Shown: positions 39,814 through 48,807 of the stretch, one piece after another | Numbering within the stretch: the stretch's first letter is position 1 | Layout of the letters: every line of letters starts with the position of its first letter | Assembly: GCA_018268955.1 (NCBI GenBank) | Contig: JAFDVO010000004.1 | Location: 62,001-126,000 of the forward strand | Source: Acidobacteriota bacterium | Lineage (GTDB): Bacteria; Acidobacteriota; Vicinamibacteria; Vicinamibacterales; CAVVIG01 | Length of the DNA stretch: 64,000 bases | Reading direction: 5' to 3' | Made by a program: the position numbers and the translations under genes | Notes under the pieces: model-generated | Told to the model about the DNA's origin: nothing | Databases searched by the model: none | Seen by the model: only the letters and a program-made list of their open reading frames with translations

Positions 39814-42294
39814 TCAGATATGCGCCGTGAGCGCCTCCTGTACGGGTCGCCCTTGTTCGAGCGAGGTCAGCACCGTATCGAGATTCACCGGCGCACGACG
39901 GAAGATGTCGTCGCCAAGCGCGTCCGCGATGGCGTTGAGGATCGCGCAGCAGCCGGCGCCGACCGGCGGCTCACCGATGCCGCGCGCACCAACAGGCGTT
40001 TCGGGGTCCGGGATCTCCACCGCTGCCCACTTCATGTTGCGGGGCACGTCGAGGATCGTCGGCGGACGGTTCTGGTACCAGCGACGTGCCAGGGCGACGC
40101 CGTAGTGCTGGTCGTAGACCGTCTTCTGGTTCATGGCGTGTCCCATGCCGAGCGTGGAGCGACCAAGCACCTGACCGCCGAGCGCCCGTGGGTGAATCAC
40201 GGTGCCGACGTCAGCCACCGCCACATAATCGACCAGGTCCCACTTGCCCGTTTCCTTGTCGACTTCCACTTCAGCGAATCCGGCGACATACGAGTACGAG
40301 GCGCCGTCGCGCTTGTAGTTGTCGCGGCCGACGCCGAGCAGCCCCTGACCGGCAAGGTTGGTGGCCGACCGCTTAGTGACCGCGTTGATGTCCTGCGGCA
40401 GTTCGTGGCCGTCGTAGGTGCCGCCAAGCTCGATCGCTTTCTGCGCGACCTGCGCCAGGCTCATCCCCGCGCCCCCACCCTTGCGCTGCACGCGCTCGTT
40501 CTCGAGCACGTAGTCCTCGGGCCGGCCGCCGAGCGCTTTCGCGGCGATCTCCTGGCACTTCTTGATCGCATCGCTGGCTGCCGCATGCGCGGCGCGCGTG
40601 TGCGCGTGGGTCGTCTGGCTGCCGCCCGACACGCAGGACCACGGAAGGTTGTTCGCGGTGTTGCCCCAGTTGACCACCACCTTCTCCCACGGCATGCCCA
40701 TCATCTCGGCCGCGACGCGCATCGTGTCCGAGTAGGACTCGGTGCCAAGGTTGCCGACACCCGTGTAGATGTACATGTGCCCGTCGGGCTTGATGACGAA
40801 GAGGCCGTCGAACCCGGTGGACCCGGCGACGAAGGTGCTCACCGCCACGCCGACACCGCGCACCTTCGTGCCGTTCACCTTGCCGGTGCCCGACTTCCGC
40901 TGGTCCCACGCGAAGAGTTCCTTGCCCTTGTCGAGCGCCTCCTGGACGAACGCGCTCGTGGCGTAGCCACGCTGGCCGCGGGCGTTGGCGGGACCGACCT
41001 TGGCCTTGCCGACCGGCGCGTTGATCCGGCGGATCTCCACCTGATCGATTCCGAGCTTCCGCGCGGCCTTCGCCATCACGGGTTCCATCAGCGTGATGCC
41101 CTGCATGCCCCCGGGCTGGCTCTGCGCACGCCGGGGCGGCGTGTTGGTCAGCACGGCCACACCGCGCCACCGCATGGCTTCGGGCTGGTACATCAGCGAG
41201 GCGATGCGACCGGTCTGGCCGGTGTCGCCCTGCTGCTCGAACGGCCCGTTCTCGCAGATGACGAACATGTCGACCGCGAGCAGCTTGCCGCTCTTGTCGA
41301 AGCCCGCCTTCACCCGGCCGTGCACCGCCGGACGATAGCCGCCGATGAAGTGCTCGTCCTCGCGGCTGACGTGCATCAGGACCGGGGCGTTGACCTTCTT
41401 GGCCAGCAGCGCCGGGATGATGGACTGGATCGTGCCGGTTGCCTTGCTGCCGAACCCGCCGCCGGTGTACTCGCTGACGATGACCACGTCGGTCGGCTCC
41501 ATGTGGAGCCACCGTGCCACCGACGCAACGGTCTGCACTGTGCTCTGCGTCGAGCAGTGCAGGAAGAGCTTGCCATTCTGCCAGTACGCCAGTGAACTGC
41601 GGGGTTCAAGCGTCGAGTGGCTGTTGTTCGACGTGGAGAAGGTCTCGTCGAGGACGAGCGCCGCCTTCTTGAAGTTGCCGTCAACGTCGCCGTACGCCCA
41701 CTCGTCGGTCGGCTTGCCCATGGGGAGCTTGCCTTCCGCGTACTCGGCGAAGTCCTTCTCTTCCCACTTGAGCAACTGCACTTCAGGCGCACCCGGCTGC
41801 TGCCCAGGCGCCGCAGGCGGACGGCCCCACACGTTCCCTTCCGAACGCGCGGTGGGTGTGCCGGGGCGCAGCGAGTCGATCGGATCCACGTTGAACGGAA
41901 GCGGCTCCCAGTCGATGTCGATCAGCTCGATCGCCTCGATGGCGGTCTGCTCGTCAACGGCGGCGACCGCCAGGACCGGCTCGCCCTGGTAGACCGGCTC
42001 GTCGGAGAGCGCCTTCTCACCGCGCGGGTCGGCCTTGATGACCGCACCGAGGTCGGTGACGATGTCGGCTGGGCTCGGGATCTCGGTCGGCAACAGGATG
42101 CCCTTCACGCCCGGCAGCGCCAGCGCGCGGCTGACGTCGATGTTCCGGGCCTTCGCGTGCGGCAACGGGCTGGTCAGCAGGCGCGCGTGCAGCATGCCGT
42201 CGACCTTGTAGTCCTCGACGTACTTCGCGCGCCCCGTCACCTTTGCCACGAGGTCGGGGGTCTGGTAGTTCTGTCCGACAAGCTTATTGGCCAT
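39814..42294 (-). CDS. Molybdopterin-binding subunit of xanthine dehydrogenase/aldehyde oxidase family (copy 1)
   Basis: An 826-residue large subunit carrying the molybdenum cofactor. The ATG at 42294 follows GGGAGGA. Begins KLVGQNYQTPDLVAKVTGRAKYVEDYKVDGMLHARLL (aldehyde oxidase hammerhead domain); SEYTGGGFGSKATG and GGMQGITLMEPVMAKAAR contact the cofactor; the catalytic Glu lies in ARGIGEPPVGAGCCA near the C-terminus. The reaction is hydroxylation of an aldehyde or N-heterocycle with water as oxygen source. It is the last gene of a five-gene operon and a paralogue of the 43766 and 60483 proteins. It has no signal peptide of its own; it would be exported with the Tat-bearing Fe-S subunit, as in PaoABC. 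Confidence 0.93.
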   Translation of the reverse strand: MANKLVGQNYQTPDLVAKVTGRAKYVEDYKVDGMLHARLLTSPLPHAKARNIDVSRALALPGVKGILLPTEIPSPADIVTDLGAVIKADPRGEKALSDEPVYQGEPVLAVAAVDEQTAIEAIELIDIDWEPLPFNVDPIDSLRPGTPTARSEGNVWGRPPAAPGQQPGAPEVQLLKWEEKDFAEYAEGKLPMGKPTDEWAYGDVDGNFKKAALVLDETFSTSNNSHSTLEPRSSLAYWQNGKLFLHCSTQSTVQTVASVARWLHMEPTDVVIVSEYTGGGFGSKATGTIQSIIPALLAKKVNAPVLMHVSREDEHFIGGYRPAVHGRVKAGFDKSGKLLAVDMFVICENGPFEQQGDTGQTGRIASLMYQPEAMRWRGVAVLTNTPPRRAQSQPGGMQGITLMEPVMAKAARKLGIDQVEIRRINAPVGKAKVGPANARGQRGYATSAFVQEALDKGKELFAWDQRKSGTGKVNGTKVRGVGVAVSTFVAGSTGFDGLFVIKPDGHMYIYTGVGNLGTESYSDTMRVAAEMMGMPWEKVVVNWGNTANNLPWSCVSGGSQTTHAHTRAAHAAASDAIKKCQEIAAKALGGRPEDYVLENERVQRKGGGAGMSLAQVAQKAIELGGTYDGHELPQDINAVTKRSATNLAGQGLLGVGRDNYKRDGASYSYVAGFAEVEVDKETGKWDLVDYVAVADVGTVIHPRALGGQVLGRSTLGMGHAMNQKTVYDQHYGVALARRWYQNRPPTILDVPRNMKWAAVEIPDPETPVGARGIGEPPVGAGCCAILNAIADALGDDIFRRAPVNLDTVLTSLEQGRPVQEALTAHI

Positions 42295-42317
42295 GCGTTC
42301 CGTCCTCCCGGGCCACG

Positions 42318-42740
42318 TCACTTCGGCGTGACAATGACATCGACCGGCTCCTCAATCGTGAACGTCCAGTCCAGGTTCCTGGCATCGACGACGGCAAAGA
42401 ACACGCGAGGGTCGTCGCTGAAGAACGCGGTGCCCTCGCCGTCGCCGGAGTGGTCGACCACCGTCTGCATGGGTCGGCCACTGATGGCGCTGTGGATGGT
42501 CAGCTGAAACGAACTGTCCGGCCCCGCGTGGCTCGTGCTCCAGCGGATCCGCATCGCGCCCGAATCGCTCGGCCACGACTCGGTCTGGAGCCGGGCCCGG
42601 CCGGTCCACGTGTTGACCGCGCGCCAGTAGGTTTCCCTGCGCGAGGCCGCCTTGGGTTTCTCCGTGCACCCCGGCAGCCCCGTGCACGCGGCCATGATGG
42701 CCACTCCGGCCACCACGGCCCGCAACGTGCGACGTACCAA
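42318..42740 (-). CDS. Small lipoprotein inside the molybdenum hydroxylase operon
   Basis: A 140-residue protein with a lipoprotein signal ending GLPGC (Cys25). The mature part is beta-rich (ARLQTESWPSDSGAMRIRW, SSFQLTIHSAISGRP, DWTFTIEEPVDVIVTPK) and resembles no family I can name. It lies four bases after the FAD-subunit stop and 23 bases before the second large subunit, so it belongs to the operon. A periplasmic anchor or assembly helper for the enzyme is a reasonable inference. Confidence 0.8.
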   Translation of the reverse strand: MVRRTLRAVVAGVAIMAACTGLPGCTEKPKAASRRETYWRAVNTWTGRARLQTESWPSDSGAMRIRWSTSHAGPDSSFQLTIHSAISGRPMQTVVDHSGDGEGTAFFSDDPRVFFAVVDARNLDWTFTIEEPVDVIVTPK

Positions 42741-42744
42741 CGGC

Positions 42745-43755
42745 CTAGGTCGTGGCCTGAGCGTTCCCGCGGATGGCGCGCTTGACGAGGTTGCGCATCA
42801 GCGGAATCTTGTAGGCGTTGTAGCGAAGCGGGGTCGCGCCCTGAATCGCCAGTTCGCCCGCCGCGCTCGCCGTCTCTTCCGTCCGCGGCTTCCCCTTGGT
42901 CGCCGCTTCCACCGCCGTCAGCCGCAGCGGCCGTGCCGCCACCGCCCCCACCGCGATCCGCACGTCGCTGATCGTCGTTCCCGACAGCTTCATCGCCGAC
43001 GCCACGTTCACCAGCGGGAAGTCCCACACGTTGCGGTCCCGCACCTTCTCCCAGTAGAACTGCGCGTTCGCCCAAGTCGCGGGAATCCGGATCGCCGTCA
43101 GCAGTTCCCCCGGCCGCAGCACCGTCATGTGCGTGATGTCGATCTGCGGGCCGAGGAAGTAGTCCTCCGCCTTCACCACGCGCTCTCCGCCCTTGCTCCG
43201 GATCACGAACTCCGCGTCCAGCGCCACCAGCGCCGGCGCCGTGTCCGACGGGCTCACCGCCACGCACCGGTCCTGCTGCAGGATCGCGTGCTCCCGGTTG
43301 ATCGCCGTCGGCGTGTCCGCGTAGCAGATGTTTCCACCCGCCCGGTAGCACGACCATCCGCTCCGGTAGTACCAGCAGCGCGTGTCCTGCGACACGTTCC
43401 CGCCCAGCGTCGCCTGGTTCCGGATCTGCGGCGAGGCCACCACTTCCGCCGCCTCCGCCAGAATCCGGAACTTCGCCTGCACCGCCGGGTGGTGCACCAC
43501 CTCGGTCAGCGTCGTCATCGCGCCGATCTCGAGGCCCCCGTTGGCCTCCTTGATCCCGCGCAGCTCGCCCACCTGGCTCAGGTCCACCACCGTGCTCACC
43601 CGCTTGGTGCGGTCCTTCAACCAGTCGAACGAGTCCATCCCGCCCCCGAGCACCCACACGTCGCCCTGGTGCGCGTCCAGCAGGTTCAGCGCCTCGTCGA
43701 TGCTCGCCGGCTGGAACAGCTCGAACACCGGCATCATGTCGCGAATCACAGCCAT
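42745..43755 (-). CDS. FAD-binding subunit, molybdenum hydroxylase, with extra Cys cluster
   Basis: A 336-residue medium subunit. FAD motifs: WVLGGGMDSFDWLKD (34-48) and the ATLGGNVSQDTR block (115-126). Between them and the C-terminal domain lie C127, C136, C144 and C164 (RCWYY, SCYRAGGNICYA, DRC), the arrangement used by PaoB and 4-hydroxybenzoyl-CoA reductase beta subunits to hold a 4Fe-4S cluster. The subunit passes electrons from the 2Fe-2S protein to the external acceptor. The ATG at 43755 has AGGAG eight bases upstream. It lies ten bases after the upstream large subunit gene. Confidence 0.92.
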   Translation of the reverse strand: MAVIRDMMPVFELFQPASIDEALNLLDAHQGDVWVLGGGMDSFDWLKDRTKRVSTVVDLSQVGELRGIKEANGGLEIGAMTTLTEVVHHPAVQAKFRILAEAAEVVASPQIRNQATLGGNVSQDTRCWYYRSGWSCYRAGGNICYADTPTAINREHAILQQDRCVAVSPSDTAPALVALDAEFVIRSKGGERVVKAEDYFLGPQIDITHMTVLRPGELLTAIRIPATWANAQFYWEKVRDRNVWDFPLVNVASAMKLSGTTISDVRIAVGAVAARPLRLTAVEAATKGKPRTEETASAAGELAIQGATPLRYNAYKIPLMRNLVKRAIRGNAQATT

Positions 43756-43765
43756 CTTGGTGCTC

Positions 43766-46255
43766 CTAGATGTTAGCGGTCAGCGGTTCATGCACCGCGT
43801 GCCCGGCCTCGAGCGCGGTGAGGATGATGTCCGCCTGCACAGGCATGCGGCGGAATGCGTCGTCTCCGACCGCCGCCGCAAGCGCGTTCAGGATGGCGCA
43901 GCAGCCGGCACCGACCGGCGGTTCGCCGATGCCGCGCGCACCGACGGGCGTTTCCGGATCGGGCAGGTCGAGCGCGGCCCACTCGTACTTCTGGGGCGCG
44001 TCGAGAATCGACGGCGGCTTGCTGTAGTGGAAGCGCTTGGCGAGCGGCACGCCGTAGTGCTGGTCGTACACCCACTTCTGCGAGGTGGCGTGCCCGATGC
44101 CGAGCATGGACCCGCCGAAGGTCTGCCCCTTCAGGCTGCGCGGGTTGATGACGGTGCCGACATCGGCGACGGCGGCGTACTCGAGGATCGTGTACTTGCC
44201 GGTCTCGACGTCGACCTCGACCTCGGCGAACCCGACGACGAACGACCGCGTCTGGCCATCGCGCTTGTAGTCGTCCTTGGCCGCGACCACGAGCCCCTGT
44301 CCTGCAAGCGCGCTCACCGACGTCTTGGTCCAGGCGTTCACGCCGTCCGGCGCTTCATGGCCGTCGTAGATGCCGCCGAGTTCGATGGCCTTCTGGCCGA
44401 TCTGCGCGAGCGTCATCGTGCCGCCCTGGCCCGAGACCTTGCCGTCCGCCACCTTGTAGGCCGCCGGGCTGCCGCCCTTGGCCTTGGCCGCGACCTCCTG
44501 AATCATCTGCACCGCACGGGTGCCGACCGCATGAGCCGCGCGCGTCATGGCGTGGGTCGTCTGGCTGCCGCCGGACGCGCAGGTCCAGGGCAGGTGCTTG
44601 CTGGTATTGCCCCAGACCACCTCGCACTGGTCCCACGGGACGCCCATGATCTGCGCGGCGACGCGGTGCACGTCGATGATGGCGTGCGTGCCGAGGTTGC
44701 CGATGCCCGACTGGAACTGCACCTTGCCGTCGGGACGGACGATCAGCAGGCCGTCGAAGCCGACCGATCCAGCCGAGTATGCGCTCACGGCGACGCCGGA
44801 ACCGCGCACCTTGGACCCGACGCGCTTGCCGCTGCGCGCCTTCTTCTCGTCCCAGTTGAACAGCTCCCTGCCACGGTCGAGCGCCTCACGGACGAAGGCA
44901 CTGGTCGTGTACTGGCGCTGGCCACGCTGGTTCGCCGCGCCGAAGGTGGCCTTGCCGACGGGCGCATTGATCTTGTGAATCTCGACCTCGTCGACGCCGA
45001 GCTTGCGCGCGGCCTCCGCGAGGATCGGCTCCATGATCGCCTGCCCCTGCATGCCGCCCGGTGCGCGCTGCGCACCGCGGGGCGGCGTGTTGGTCAGGAC
45101 GTTCACGCCGCGCCAGCGCATGTTCTTCGGCTGGTACGACAGCGAGATCGTGTCCCCTGCTGAACGCCCGTCACCCACCTGGTCGAACGGACCGTTCTCG
45201 GTGACCACGAAGAGGTCCACGGCGGTGACGCGACCGTCCTTGGCAAAGCCGACCTTGCAGCGCGAGTGCAGCGCGGGACGGGCACGACCGATGTAGTGCT
45301 CCTCCTCGCGGGTGATGCGCATCATCACCGGCGCCTGCGCCTTCTTCGACAGCAGCGCGGGAATGGCCATCGCGATGTAACCGGGAATCCGGCTGCCGAA
45401 GCCACCACCCGTGTACTCGCTGATCAGGACGACCTCTTCCGGCTTGATCCCGACCCAGCGTGCGACGTTCGGCACGGTCTGGACCGTGCTCTGCGTGCCG
45501 GCGTGCAGGAACAGCTTGCCGTTCTGCCAGTACGCCATCGCCGAGCGTGGCTCGAGCACCTGATGGCTGGTGTTGTTCCCCACCCAGGTCCGCTCGAGCA
45601 CCAGCGCCGCCTCCTTAAACCCGGCGTCGATGTCGCCGACCACCCACTCGTCAGCCGGCTTGCCCAGTGGCAGGTGCCCGGCAGGGGCGTTGGCGAAGTC
45701 GTCTGCGGTCCACTTCAGCTCGAGCACGTCAGGACGTGGGGGCGGGGCGGGCTTGCCGTCTGCCGATGCCGGCGCCGCCGGCGGCCGCATCCAGACGTTG
45801 CCCTGCGTGCGTGCGTTCGCGCTGCCCGGGCGGAGGCTCTCGACCGGGTCGACCGCGAACGGTAGCGGCTCGTACTCGATCTCGATCTTCTCGATCGCTT
45901 CCGCGGCCGTGAGCTCGTCGACTGCCGCCACGGCGAGGATCGGCTCGCCGTGGTACATCGGCTCCATCGTGAGGCCGCGCTCGCTCAGCGTGCTGGCGGT
46001 GATGCCTTCGCCGAGCGAGGCGCCGGCGACCGGGGATGGCAGGTCGTCCACCGTGACGATCGCCTTGACGCCCGGCATCGCGAGCGCAGCGCTCGTGTCG
46101 ATGTTCTTGACGCGCGCGTGCGGGAGCGGGCTCAGGAGCAGCTTCGCGAAGAGCATCCCGTCGACACGGAAGTCCTCCGCGTACTTCGCCTTGCCCGTGA
46201 CCTTCGCGACGATGTCCGGGGTTGTGTAGTTCTGTCCAATCAGCTTGTCTGCCAC
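43766..46255 (-). CDS. Molybdopterin-binding subunit (copy 2)
   Basis: An 829-residue large subunit from a GTG two bases after the Fe-S subunit stop. N-terminus KLIGQNYTTPDIVAKVTGKAKYAEDFRVDG; cofactor loops SEYTGGGFGSRIPGY and GGMQGQAIMEPILAEAAR; catalytic Glu in ARGIGEPPVGAGCCA. Closely similar to copy 1 throughout, with the same GAGCCAIL C-terminal helix. Having it next to the S and M subunits suggests it forms the main heterotrimer, with copy 1 as an alternative catalytic subunit (inference). Substrate not readable. Confidence 0.93.
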   Translation of the reverse strand: MADKLIGQNYTTPDIVAKVTGKAKYAEDFRVDGMLFAKLLLSPLPHARVKNIDTSAALAMPGVKAIVTVDDLPSPVAGASLGEGITASTLSERGLTMEPMYHGEPILAVAAVDELTAAEAIEKIEIEYEPLPFAVDPVESLRPGSANARTQGNVWMRPPAAPASADGKPAPPPRPDVLELKWTADDFANAPAGHLPLGKPADEWVVGDIDAGFKEAALVLERTWVGNNTSHQVLEPRSAMAYWQNGKLFLHAGTQSTVQTVPNVARWVGIKPEEVVLISEYTGGGFGSRIPGYIAMAIPALLSKKAQAPVMMRITREEEHYIGRARPALHSRCKVGFAKDGRVTAVDLFVVTENGPFDQVGDGRSAGDTISLSYQPKNMRWRGVNVLTNTPPRGAQRAPGGMQGQAIMEPILAEAARKLGVDEVEIHKINAPVGKATFGAANQRGQRQYTTSAFVREALDRGRELFNWDEKKARSGKRVGSKVRGSGVAVSAYSAGSVGFDGLLIVRPDGKVQFQSGIGNLGTHAIIDVHRVAAQIMGVPWDQCEVVWGNTSKHLPWTCASGGSQTTHAMTRAAHAVGTRAVQMIQEVAAKAKGGSPAAYKVADGKVSGQGGTMTLAQIGQKAIELGGIYDGHEAPDGVNAWTKTSVSALAGQGLVVAAKDDYKRDGQTRSFVVGFAEVEVDVETGKYTILEYAAVADVGTVINPRSLKGQTFGGSMLGIGHATSQKWVYDQHYGVPLAKRFHYSKPPSILDAPQKYEWAALDLPDPETPVGARGIGEPPVGAGCCAILNALAAAVGDDAFRRMPVQADIILTALEAGHAVHEPLTANI

Positions 46256-46257
46256 GT

Positions 46258-46893
46258 CTACGCGCTCCGGAGGTTCTCAGCGCCCTTCATCAGCGCCGTG
46301 AGAATCTTGTCGTAGTCCTGGCAGCGGCACAGGTTCCCGGAGACGCCGTGCGCCAGCTGCTCACGCGTCGGGTTCGGGTTCGTCTTCAGGTAGCCGACCG
46401 CCGACATCACGAAGCCCGGCATGCAGAACGCACACTGGAAGCCCTGCTCGTCGACCACGCCCTGCTGCACCGGATGCAGCGTGCCCTCGGGCGACGCCAG
46501 CCCTTCGATCGTCACGATCTTCTTCGTGCGCACCGTGTGCGTCAGCACCGAGCACGCATAGTGCGGCACGTCATCGATCAGCACGGTGCAGGCGCCGCAC
46601 TCCGCGCGATCGCATCCGAGCTTGGTCCCGGTCAGCCCCAGCTTGTACCGCAGGGTCTGCGCCAGCGTCTCCTGCTTCATCACGTCGACGCGGCGCTCCT
46701 GGCCGTTCACCGACAGCGAGATCAGGCGCTCCACGCTGCCCGGCGCCGACGCGGTCTGCGTCTGCCCGGCCGCATTGGTGCGAAACAGATAGCTGGCCGA
46801 AGACACCGTCGCGCCTGCGGCGATGACTCCCTTGATGAAATTGCGGCGTGACGGGTTGTTCGGCGTCTCTTCCGTCTTGTTCATGTCGTCCAT
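46258..46893 (-). CDS. Tat-exported 2Fe-2S subunit of molybdenum hydroxylase
   Basis: A 211-residue small subunit from the ATG at 46893. Twin-arginine signal PSRRNFIKGVIAAG (14-27). Plant-type ferredoxin cluster ligands C94, C99, C102 and C114; second cluster ligands C154, C157, C189 and C191 (CAFCMPGF and CRCQ), the standard two-cluster layout. The Tat signal indicates the folded complex is carried to the periplasm, like E. coli PaoA. First gene of the operon S-L-M-lipoprotein-L. Confidence 0.94.
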   Translation of the reverse strand: MDDMNKTEETPNNPSRRNFIKGVIAAGATVSSASYLFRTNAAGQTQTASAPGSVERLISLSVNGQERRVDVMKQETLAQTLRYKLGLTGTKLGCDRAECGACTVLIDDVPHYACSVLTHTVRTKKIVTIEGLASPEGTLHPVQQGVVDEQGFQCAFCMPGFVMSAVGYLKTNPNPTREQLAHGVSGNLCRCQDYDKILTALMKGAENLRSA

Positions 46894-47074
46894 GCCAGGC
46901 ACCTCTCGGGCAGGCTTTGCCCACAGATAGTTGCTAGACGTTACCCCCATCGAGCGGCGAATTCAACAGGCCGCTGCCGGAATTCCGCAAGCTCGGCTGC
47001 CGACGCGCCTCGAGCATGGCTGTGCGCCGGGAACGCTCGTCGTGCTGGTCGTGGAGGTTCGAGTGGTGGGAGCA

Positions 47075-47100
47075 CCCTGGGGAGCGCGGACCCCCCAGGG
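47075..47100. other. Hairpin downstream of the HPF-like gene
   Basis: CCCTGGGG (47075-47082) pairs with CCCCAGGG (47093-47100), 17 bases beyond the stop of the leftward HPF-like gene. There is no T-tract, so termination is only possible. Confidence 0.4.
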
Positions 47101-47116
47101 CGGGTTGGATGAAAGG

Positions 47117-47590
47117 TCAGCGGCCGACGGCGGCGCGCACGCGTCTCGTGGCCGAGCCGCCAGCGGCGGTTGCCGCGGCGACGCGCGGCGGCGGCCCGTG
47201 CCGCTTCACCTCACGCCGACGGAGCTGCGCGTAGTCCCGGAGCTGGCGCTTGGCCGCATCGAAGGCGTCGACCAGCACGACCTTCACGTCACGCTGCGTC
47301 GCCTCGACGTCGAAGCGCTTGGCCCAGGCCTCTTCGTCCAGATCCTTCGCCACACCGTGCACGTTCGCGTCGCGGGTGATCGCGAGGTCCTCGCCGGGCA
47401 CGGCCAGTTCAATGCGGATGCTGAACCGATTGCCGCGCTGGTGGCGCCGGTGCGGAATATCGACAACGACCCGGCACGAGAGGATGTCCTTGAACAGGAC
47501 CTTCAGTCGCTCGACCCGTTCGTGGATCTCGGCCTCGAGCCAGGGGCTCGCCTTGCTCTTGGGAAACGTGACGGTGATAGGCGTCGTCAT
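47117..47590 (-). CDS. HPF/RaiA-like ribosome-associated factor
   Basis: A 157-residue protein preceded by an excellent GGAGGTGA. Residues 1-115 follow the S30AE fold: ITVTFPKSKASPWLEAEIHERVERLKVLF, IPHRRHQRGNRFSIRIELAVPGEDLAITRD and VKVVLVDAFDAAKRQLRDYAQLRRREVKRH. Such factors bind the decoding centre and shut ribosomes down in stationary phase or stress. The last 25 residues are Ala/Arg-rich. It is shorter than long HPF (no C-terminal dimerisation domain) and has an unusual Arg/His-rich insert. Divergent from the 47759 gene. Confidence 0.82.
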   Translation of the reverse strand: MTTPITVTFPKSKASPWLEAEIHERVERLKVLFKDILSCRVVVDIPHRRHQRGNRFSIRIELAVPGEDLAITRDANVHGVAKDLDEEAWAKRFDVEATQRDVKVVLVDAFDAAKRQLRDYAQLRRREVKRHGPPPRVAAATAAGGSATRRVRAAVGR

Positions 47591-47758
47591 GATGGGTCAC
47601 CTCCACCCTGGTGGTGCAGACTGCCGGAATGCCGGGAGCTGGGCACGTTTACGGAGCTGTGCTGCAAGCCACGAGCCCGGGCACAGCCCTTGCCCCATCT
47701 ATTCGCACCGAGGGCTGACTGACGGGACTCCGGCAGCGGCATCGGGCGGAGGGCTGTC

Positions 47759-48010
47759 ATGACTGAGAATCAGGGAGCTGCCAACTGCCGGTGGGGCGTG
47801 CCGACGTTGCTGCTGAACAACCAGGCGTGGACCGACGCCGACCAACGCCCATGGTCCTGCCTGCGGGACGGAACCCCGCAGGAACTCGAGACGACCGAGC
47901 CATGCCGCACCTGCATGGCATGGGAAGCCAGACCGGAGAAGCCGGTGTCATTCGGTGAGCCGTGCGATCACCTGAGGAGTGAGCCCTATTTTCTGGACAT
48001 CCTCTCGTAA
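47759..48010 (+). CDS. Small Cys/Trp-rich protein, unknown
   Basis: An 83-residue protein with GGAGGG six bases before its ATG. It contains four Trp and five Cys: NCRWGVP, PWSCLRDG, CRTCMAWE and EPCDHLRSEP. The CRTC pair plus flanking Cys and His could form a small zinc site. No family recognised. Evidence for coding is the good ribosome site and the aromatic/Cys content; it is short and could be spurious. Confidence 0.5.
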   Translation: MTENQGAANCRWGVPTLLLNNQAWTDADQRPWSCLRDGTPQELETTEPCRTCMAWEARPEKPVSFGEPCDHLRSEPYFLDILS

Positions 48011-48090
48011 CCACGTTCAGAAGGTAGAGCCTGTTCCAAAGCTCCACCACGGAGATCACGTCTGCCTTCTGAGTTCATCGAGGTGCTCCA

Positions 48091-48543
48091 ATGCGTCCGT
48101 GCATGGTCGTCGCGTGGATAGCCCTTGGGCTCGCACCGGCTGCCGCAGCACAGCCCCCTTCGTTCGTGATGGCCGCGTGCGCGGGAGAGGCGACGCACGT
48201 TGCGGACGTGCGGTTGCCGCACGCGGTGCTGGCCGACGGCAAGGCCCTACCGGCTGGTGCGTACGAGGTGCGTGCCACAGCCCAGCACCCGTCGGCGGTG
48301 CCCGGCGCTGACGCGCAGGCCACCTGCTGGGTCCAGTTCCTGCAGGGCGGCGAACTGAAGGGGCGCGAACTGGCCACGGTCGTCAGCGAGGAGGACGCGC
48401 GCGCCATCGCGAAGGGTCCGGTTCCGGCCCGGAACGCCGCTCGCGTCGATCAGCTCAAAGGGGGCGACTACTACCGCATCTGGATCAACGCCGACGGGAC
48501 GCACTACATCATCAACCTTCCGCCGGTCCAGACGGGGCCATGA
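48091..48543 (+). CDS. Secreted small protein, unknown
   Basis: A 150-residue protein with a signal peptide (about 1-20, ending AAAAQ), then a beta-rich region: VRLPHAVLADGKALPAGAYEVRATAQHP, WVQFLQGGELKGRELATVV, GDYYRIWINADGTHYIINLPP. The 'LPAGAYEVR' block is common in periplasmic proteins of acidobacteria with no known function. The stop is 35 bases before the cold-shock gene ATG, so co-transcription is possible. Confidence 0.7.
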   Translation: MRPCMVVAWIALGLAPAAAAQPPSFVMAACAGEATHVADVRLPHAVLADGKALPAGAYEVRATAQHPSAVPGADAQATCWVQFLQGGELKGRELATVVSEEDARAIAKGPVPARNAARVDQLKGGDYYRIWINADGTHYIINLPPVQTGP

Positions 48544-48578
48544 CGCTCCGGGGCCCGGCTGGTTCGGGGAGAACGGTC

Positions 48579-48782
48579 ATGAACGGCACCATCAAGAAAC
48601 TCACGCGCGACCGCGCCTACGGGTTCATTCGCGCGGAAGACGGGGTCGATTACTTCTTCCACGAAAGCGAACTGCACGGCGGGATCGTCTTCGACGACAT
48701 CCACGAAGGCGAGCGCGTCGTCTTCGAGCCGCAGCAGGGCCCGAAAGGACCGCGAGCGGTGGACATCAGGCGAGCGGCCTGA
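48579..48782 (+). CDS. Cold-shock-domain protein
   Basis: A 67-residue single CSD protein starting at the ATG preceded by GGGGAGAA. RNA-binding motifs are YGFIRAED (RNP1-like, replacing KGFGFI) and YFFHESEL (RNP2-like). These proteins melt RNA structure in cold or stationary phase. Near the usual 66-70 residues, but the first strand reads GTIKKLTRDRAYGFI, a diverged form seen outside the CspA core. Confidence 0.88.
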   Translation: MNGTIKKLTRDRAYGFIRAEDGVDYFFHESELHGGIVFDDIHEGERVVFEPQQGPKGPRAVDIRRAA

Positions 48783-48807
48783 CGCAGGCCACTGGCGCCA
48801 ATGCCAC

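Noticed and set aside
39475-41595. 706-codon plus-strand frame over the molybdopterin subunit
   Set aside because: The opposite strand holds the full hammerhead and cofactor loops; the plus frame has no recognisable domain.
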